64,000 nucleotides of DNA from JAFDWR01 sp038216655 (GTDB lineage: Bacteria; Armatimonadota; Fimbriimonadia; Fimbriimonadales; Fimbriimonadaceae). Of the stretch, positions 61,811 to 64,000 are shown piece after piece. Numbering within the stretch: position 1 is the first letter of the stretch; every line of letters begins with the position of its first letter. A program made the position numbers and the translations under genes. The stretch spans positions 1 through 64,000 of the forward strand of contig JBBQPZ010000012.1 in assembly GCA_038216655.1 (NCBI GenBank), read 5' to 3'. Under the pieces are notes generated by a model, which did no database searches, had not been told where the DNA came from, and saw only the letters and a list, made by a program, of their open reading frames with translations.

Positions 61811-63198
61811 ACATCACCGTCTTGGAATCCATACTCAAAGCTACGCTTGTGATCGGACTCGGCGCCCTGCTCGTCAGTCGCCTGCGCCACCAAGCCGCCT
61901 CGCTGCGTCACCTCGTTTGGATCACCTCATTGGCCGGGGCACTCCTGATCCCGGTGCTGACACCATTCGTGCCCGCGAATCGACTTGCCGTTCTCCCTCC
62001 CGAGAAACTGGATGCGGTCAGGGACCCGACCGCGGTGATGCCCGGCGACGCGAAGGTCAATCCCGCTCGCCCGAACTCCACGCCTGTTGCGACTAACGAC
62101 TCCCCTCTCTCAGCCTTGACCCTACTCCTGACCTTGTGGCTGGCCGGCGGGCTCGTGGTGAGCGGGCGGTACCTCGCCGGGGCCGTCGCGATCCGAAGGA
62201 TCGCCCGTCGCGACTCCCTTCCCGCTACCTTGTCGACCACGCAGACCGCCCAAGACCTCGGATTCCCAAGCCGCGGAGCGCTTCGCGTTTGCAGCGCCGA
62301 GGGACTTCCCTCAGCGATGACCTGGGGACTTCGCCGCCCGGTCATCCTCCTTCCCGGCGAGGCCAATCAATGGCCCCAGGCACGGTTGGAAGCCGTTTTG
62401 CATCACGAGATCGCCCACGTGCGCCGCTTCGACTTTGCGAGCCAGCTACTCGCGGAGCTCGCGTGCGCCCTCTACTGGTTCAATCCAATCGTATGGCTCG
62501 GCGCGCGAGCCATGCGGGCGGAGGCTGAAACGGCGGCAGACGATGCCGTCCTGCGCAGCGGAGTCCAGCCCTCGGCGTATGCCGCGGAGCTGCTTCAACT
62601 CGCCGCCGACTTCGGCCGTCGACGTCCGACCCTCTCAAGAGTAGGAGTCCCCATCATGGTTCAACCCAAAATCGAAACTCGCCTCAAATCCGTCCTCGCT
62701 CCCTCCGCGCGCCGTCGTGGAGTGACCACCGCCAACGTCCTCGCTGCCCTCGTCATCGCCGCGTGCGCCGCTCCCGCCCTTGCGGGTCTCCACGCCGGGA
62801 AGCAACAGGCTACGGGGAGATCGGAGGATGAGAGCCGCGAGGCGCTGATCCGAATGAAGCAGCTTGGCATTGCGACGATCATGTACGCGTCCGACTGCGA
62901 CGACCGGCTCCCCTACGGCAATTCGACCGCCGTCGTGGCCAAAAATATCTATCCGTACATAAAGAACAAGACGATCCTCGAGTCTCCAGGAGCAGGAGGT
63001 CGGTTCTTGTACAACCTGCACTTGTCAGGGGTGCTGTTGTCGACACCGCCGGCTCCGGCCGAAACGGTCGCGTGGTACGAGCAACTTCCAAACCTTAAAG
63101 ACCCGTTTGCCGTGGCCTACATGGACGGCCACGCGAAGCTTCTGAAGGAAGGAAATCGTCCGGCCTTTAAGAAGGCGCTCGCGACCAAGTTCAAGTAA
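61807..63198 (+). CDS. BlaR1-like M56 metallopeptidase fused to a prepilin-like C-terminal domain
   Basis: The product has 463 residues. Membrane helices lie at about 10-25, 33-52 and 101-125. The zinc motif HEIAH is at residues 200-204, with the third ligand in AEAETAADD (about 238-245), followed by a helix at 308-328. Instead of a penicillin-binding sensor, residues about 335-463 resemble prepilin H-X9-DG/DUF1559-type domains: MKQLGIATIMYASDCDDRLP and VAYMDGHAKLL. It is coupled to the repressor gene. Confidence 0.85.
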   Translation: MNITVLESILKATLVIGLGALLVSRLRHQAASLRHLVWITSLAGALLIPVLTPFVPANRLAVLPPEKLDAVRDPTAVMPGDAKVNPARPNSTPVATNDSPLSALTLLLTLWLAGGLVVSGRYLAGAVAIRRIARRDSLPATLSTTQTAQDLGFPSRGALRVCSAEGLPSAMTWGLRRPVILLPGEANQWPQARLEAVLHHEIAHVRRFDFASQLLAELACALYWFNPIVWLGARAMRAEAETAADDAVLRSGVQPSAYAAELLQLAADFGRRRPTLSRVGVPIMVQPKIETRLKSVLAPSARRRGVTTANVLAALVIAACAAPALAGLHAGKQQATGRSEDESREALIRMKQLGIATIMYASDCDDRLPYGNSTAVVAKNIYPYIKNKTILESPGAGGRFLYNLHLSGVLLSTPPAPAETVAWYEQLPNLKDPFAVAYMDGHAKLLKEGNRPAFKKALATKFK

Positions 63199-63210
63199 GC
63201 CTTCAGAAAG

Positions 63211-64000
63211 CTAGAAAAGGGCCTCGGTCTTCATCGTCCGAGGCCCGTTTTCGTCGCAGATCGAGAAGCTCGAACCCTGCATCGAAACCCCCGCGTACCT
63301 ACCCTTCGCGTCAAGCACGTAGAAGTTGAGCCCGAAGTTAGGCTGGCCTTTTGAGTTGAGAAGCCGCTTCTCGATCGTCTGGCTCGCCACCCGCTTAAGC
63401 GCGGTCATCCCCGCGTCCTTGGGATGTGCACCCCGCCGCATCTCCTCAACGATCAGGTACGAGCACAGGTTGTACAAGTTCGCCTCGCCTCGCCCCGTCG
63501 AACCCGCCGCACCGACCGCGTTGTCAACATAAAGCCCCGCGCCGAGAATGGGCGAGTCGCCGACGCGACCGGGAATCTTGAAGGCGAGGCCACTGGTCGT
63601 GGTCACCCCCGCGATCTCACCCTTGGCGGTGATCCCATTGCAGTTGATCGTCCCGTAGACGTGCTCCGGGTCAAGCCATCCATCCCTCGCCATCTGAAGC
63701 GCAACCTGTTCGCCACCTCGTTTGGAGGGGTCGAGATAGTGCTCGGGATCGGTGCGTCGCCGCCACTCTTGCCAAGCCCGGCGCGAAGCTTCGGTGTTGA
63801 GGTCCGCCTCGATCGTCATCCCCAGCCCACGCGCAAACTCCTGTGCGCCCTTGCCCACGATCAGGTGGTGGTCGGTCTGCGCCGCGACTTCCTTCGCCAC
63901 CCGCGAAGGTGTGCGGACGCCCTCGATCGCCGCCACGCCCCCCGCCCAATGCTTCGGCCCGTGCATGCAGCAGGAATCGAGCTGGACGACCCCCTCGGCG
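63211..64000 (-). CDS. Glycosylasparaginase/isoaspartyl peptidase family (partial)
   Basis: The reading frame continues beyond the right window edge, so the true N-terminus is missing. It is an Ntn hydrolase of the glycosylasparaginase group, which cleaves itself and then hydrolyses N-acetylglucosaminyl-asparagine or isoaspartyl bonds. The autocleavage/catalytic Thr is in YGTINCNGITAKG, and the family motif RVGDSPILGAGLYVDN follows. DSCCMHG and GGVAAIEGV upstream fit the N-terminal chain. The C-terminus GPRTMKTEALF overlaps a terminator. An in-frame ATG at 63966 is not a likely start. Confidence 0.88.
   Translation of the reverse strand, partial: AEGVVQLDSCCMHGPKHWAGGVAAIEGVRTPSRVAKEVAAQTDHHLIVGKGAQEFARGLGMTIEADLNTEASRRAWQEWRRRTDPEHYLDPSKRGGEQVALQMARDGWLDPEHVYGTINCNGITAKGEIAGVTTTSGLAFKIPGRVGDSPILGAGLYVDNAVGAAGSTGRGEANLYNLCSYLIVEEMRRGAHPKDAGMTALKRVASQTIEKRLLNSKGQPNFGLNFYVLDAKGRYAGVSMQGSSFSICDENGPRTMKTEALF
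63219..63251 (+). terminator. Terminator after the BlaR1-like gene
   Basis: A 9-bp stem GGGCCTCGG (63219-63227) and CCGAGGCCC (63238-63246) is followed by GTTTT on the + strand. It lies inside the 3' end of the opposite gene. Confidence 0.7.

Overview
The window looks like the chromosome of a Gram-negative-type (diderm), LPS-bearing, high-GC bacterium. The support is an LptF/LptD pair, an ADP-heptose-type sugar kinase, dTDP-rhamnose and GDP-fucose pathways, and an exosortase with a PEP-CTERM substrate. A lineage such as Armatimonadota (Fimbriimonadia-like) would fit: the prepilin-like sensor on the BlaR1 homologue, the PEP-CTERM/EpsI genes and the general gene style all point that way. This is an inference, because there is no rRNA gene here. 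No tRNA, rRNA, CRISPR array, transposase or prophage gene was seen.

Layout. 1-580 is repeat-rich and non-coding. 581-7693 holds two small unknown genes, a methylisocitrate lyase/citrate synthase pair, a PEP-CTERM protein, birA, nadC and a TolB-like lipoprotein. 7790-38823 is a large cell-surface polysaccharide island: rfbC-A-B, a candidate polymerase, glmS, the initiating phosphoglycosyl transferase, a heptose-kinase-like protein, gmd-fcl-gmd2 and a glycosyltransferase, the exosortase-EpsI-GIN trio, a beta-helix protein, several glycosyltransferases, an acetyltransferase, a Wzx flippase, a Wzc-like co-polymerase, ugd and manC. 38820-47493 is a lipoprotein, then a tightly overlapping nth-glnE-plsY-(zinc-ribbon)-lptF-lptD run. 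47490-55612 holds an ABC-2 permease, a GT-C-type membrane protein, an aldo/keto reductase, an ACT-domain protein with lysC, folP, a frameshifted S51 peptidase and a TlpA-like thioredoxin. 55799-59210 is pyrH-frr-uppS-rfbD, interrupted by a small cassette. 59286-64000 holds a GH32 beta-fructosidase, a BlaI/BlaR1-like pair and a partial glycosylasparaginase.

How the genes work together. The sugar-nucleotide genes (rfbABC with distant rfbD, gmd/fcl, ugd, manC, glmS) feed a set of glycosyltransferases. The lipid-linked repeat would be started by the PGT at 14446, flipped by the Wzx at 30954 and perhaps polymerised by the protein at 10854. The Wzc-like chain-length protein has lost its P-loop and its Walker B aspartate, so it is probably a pseudokinase. 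UppS makes the lipid carrier. No Wza-type outer-membrane exporter is visible.

Most interesting signal. Several intergenic gaps hold short 6-8 bp tandem repeats arranged as inverted arms. At 57397-57913, two arms of four octamers (GGTATTGG and its complement) tightly enclose a four-helix-bundle (S23/IVP/Avd-like) gene, and the unit sits inside the pyrH-frr-uppS gene cluster. A gene-less element with the same octamer lies between nadC and birA (5595-5675). Related hexamer- or heptamer-armed elements occur at 324-580, 3893-4016 and 15116-15296. This could be an undescribed mobile-element family.
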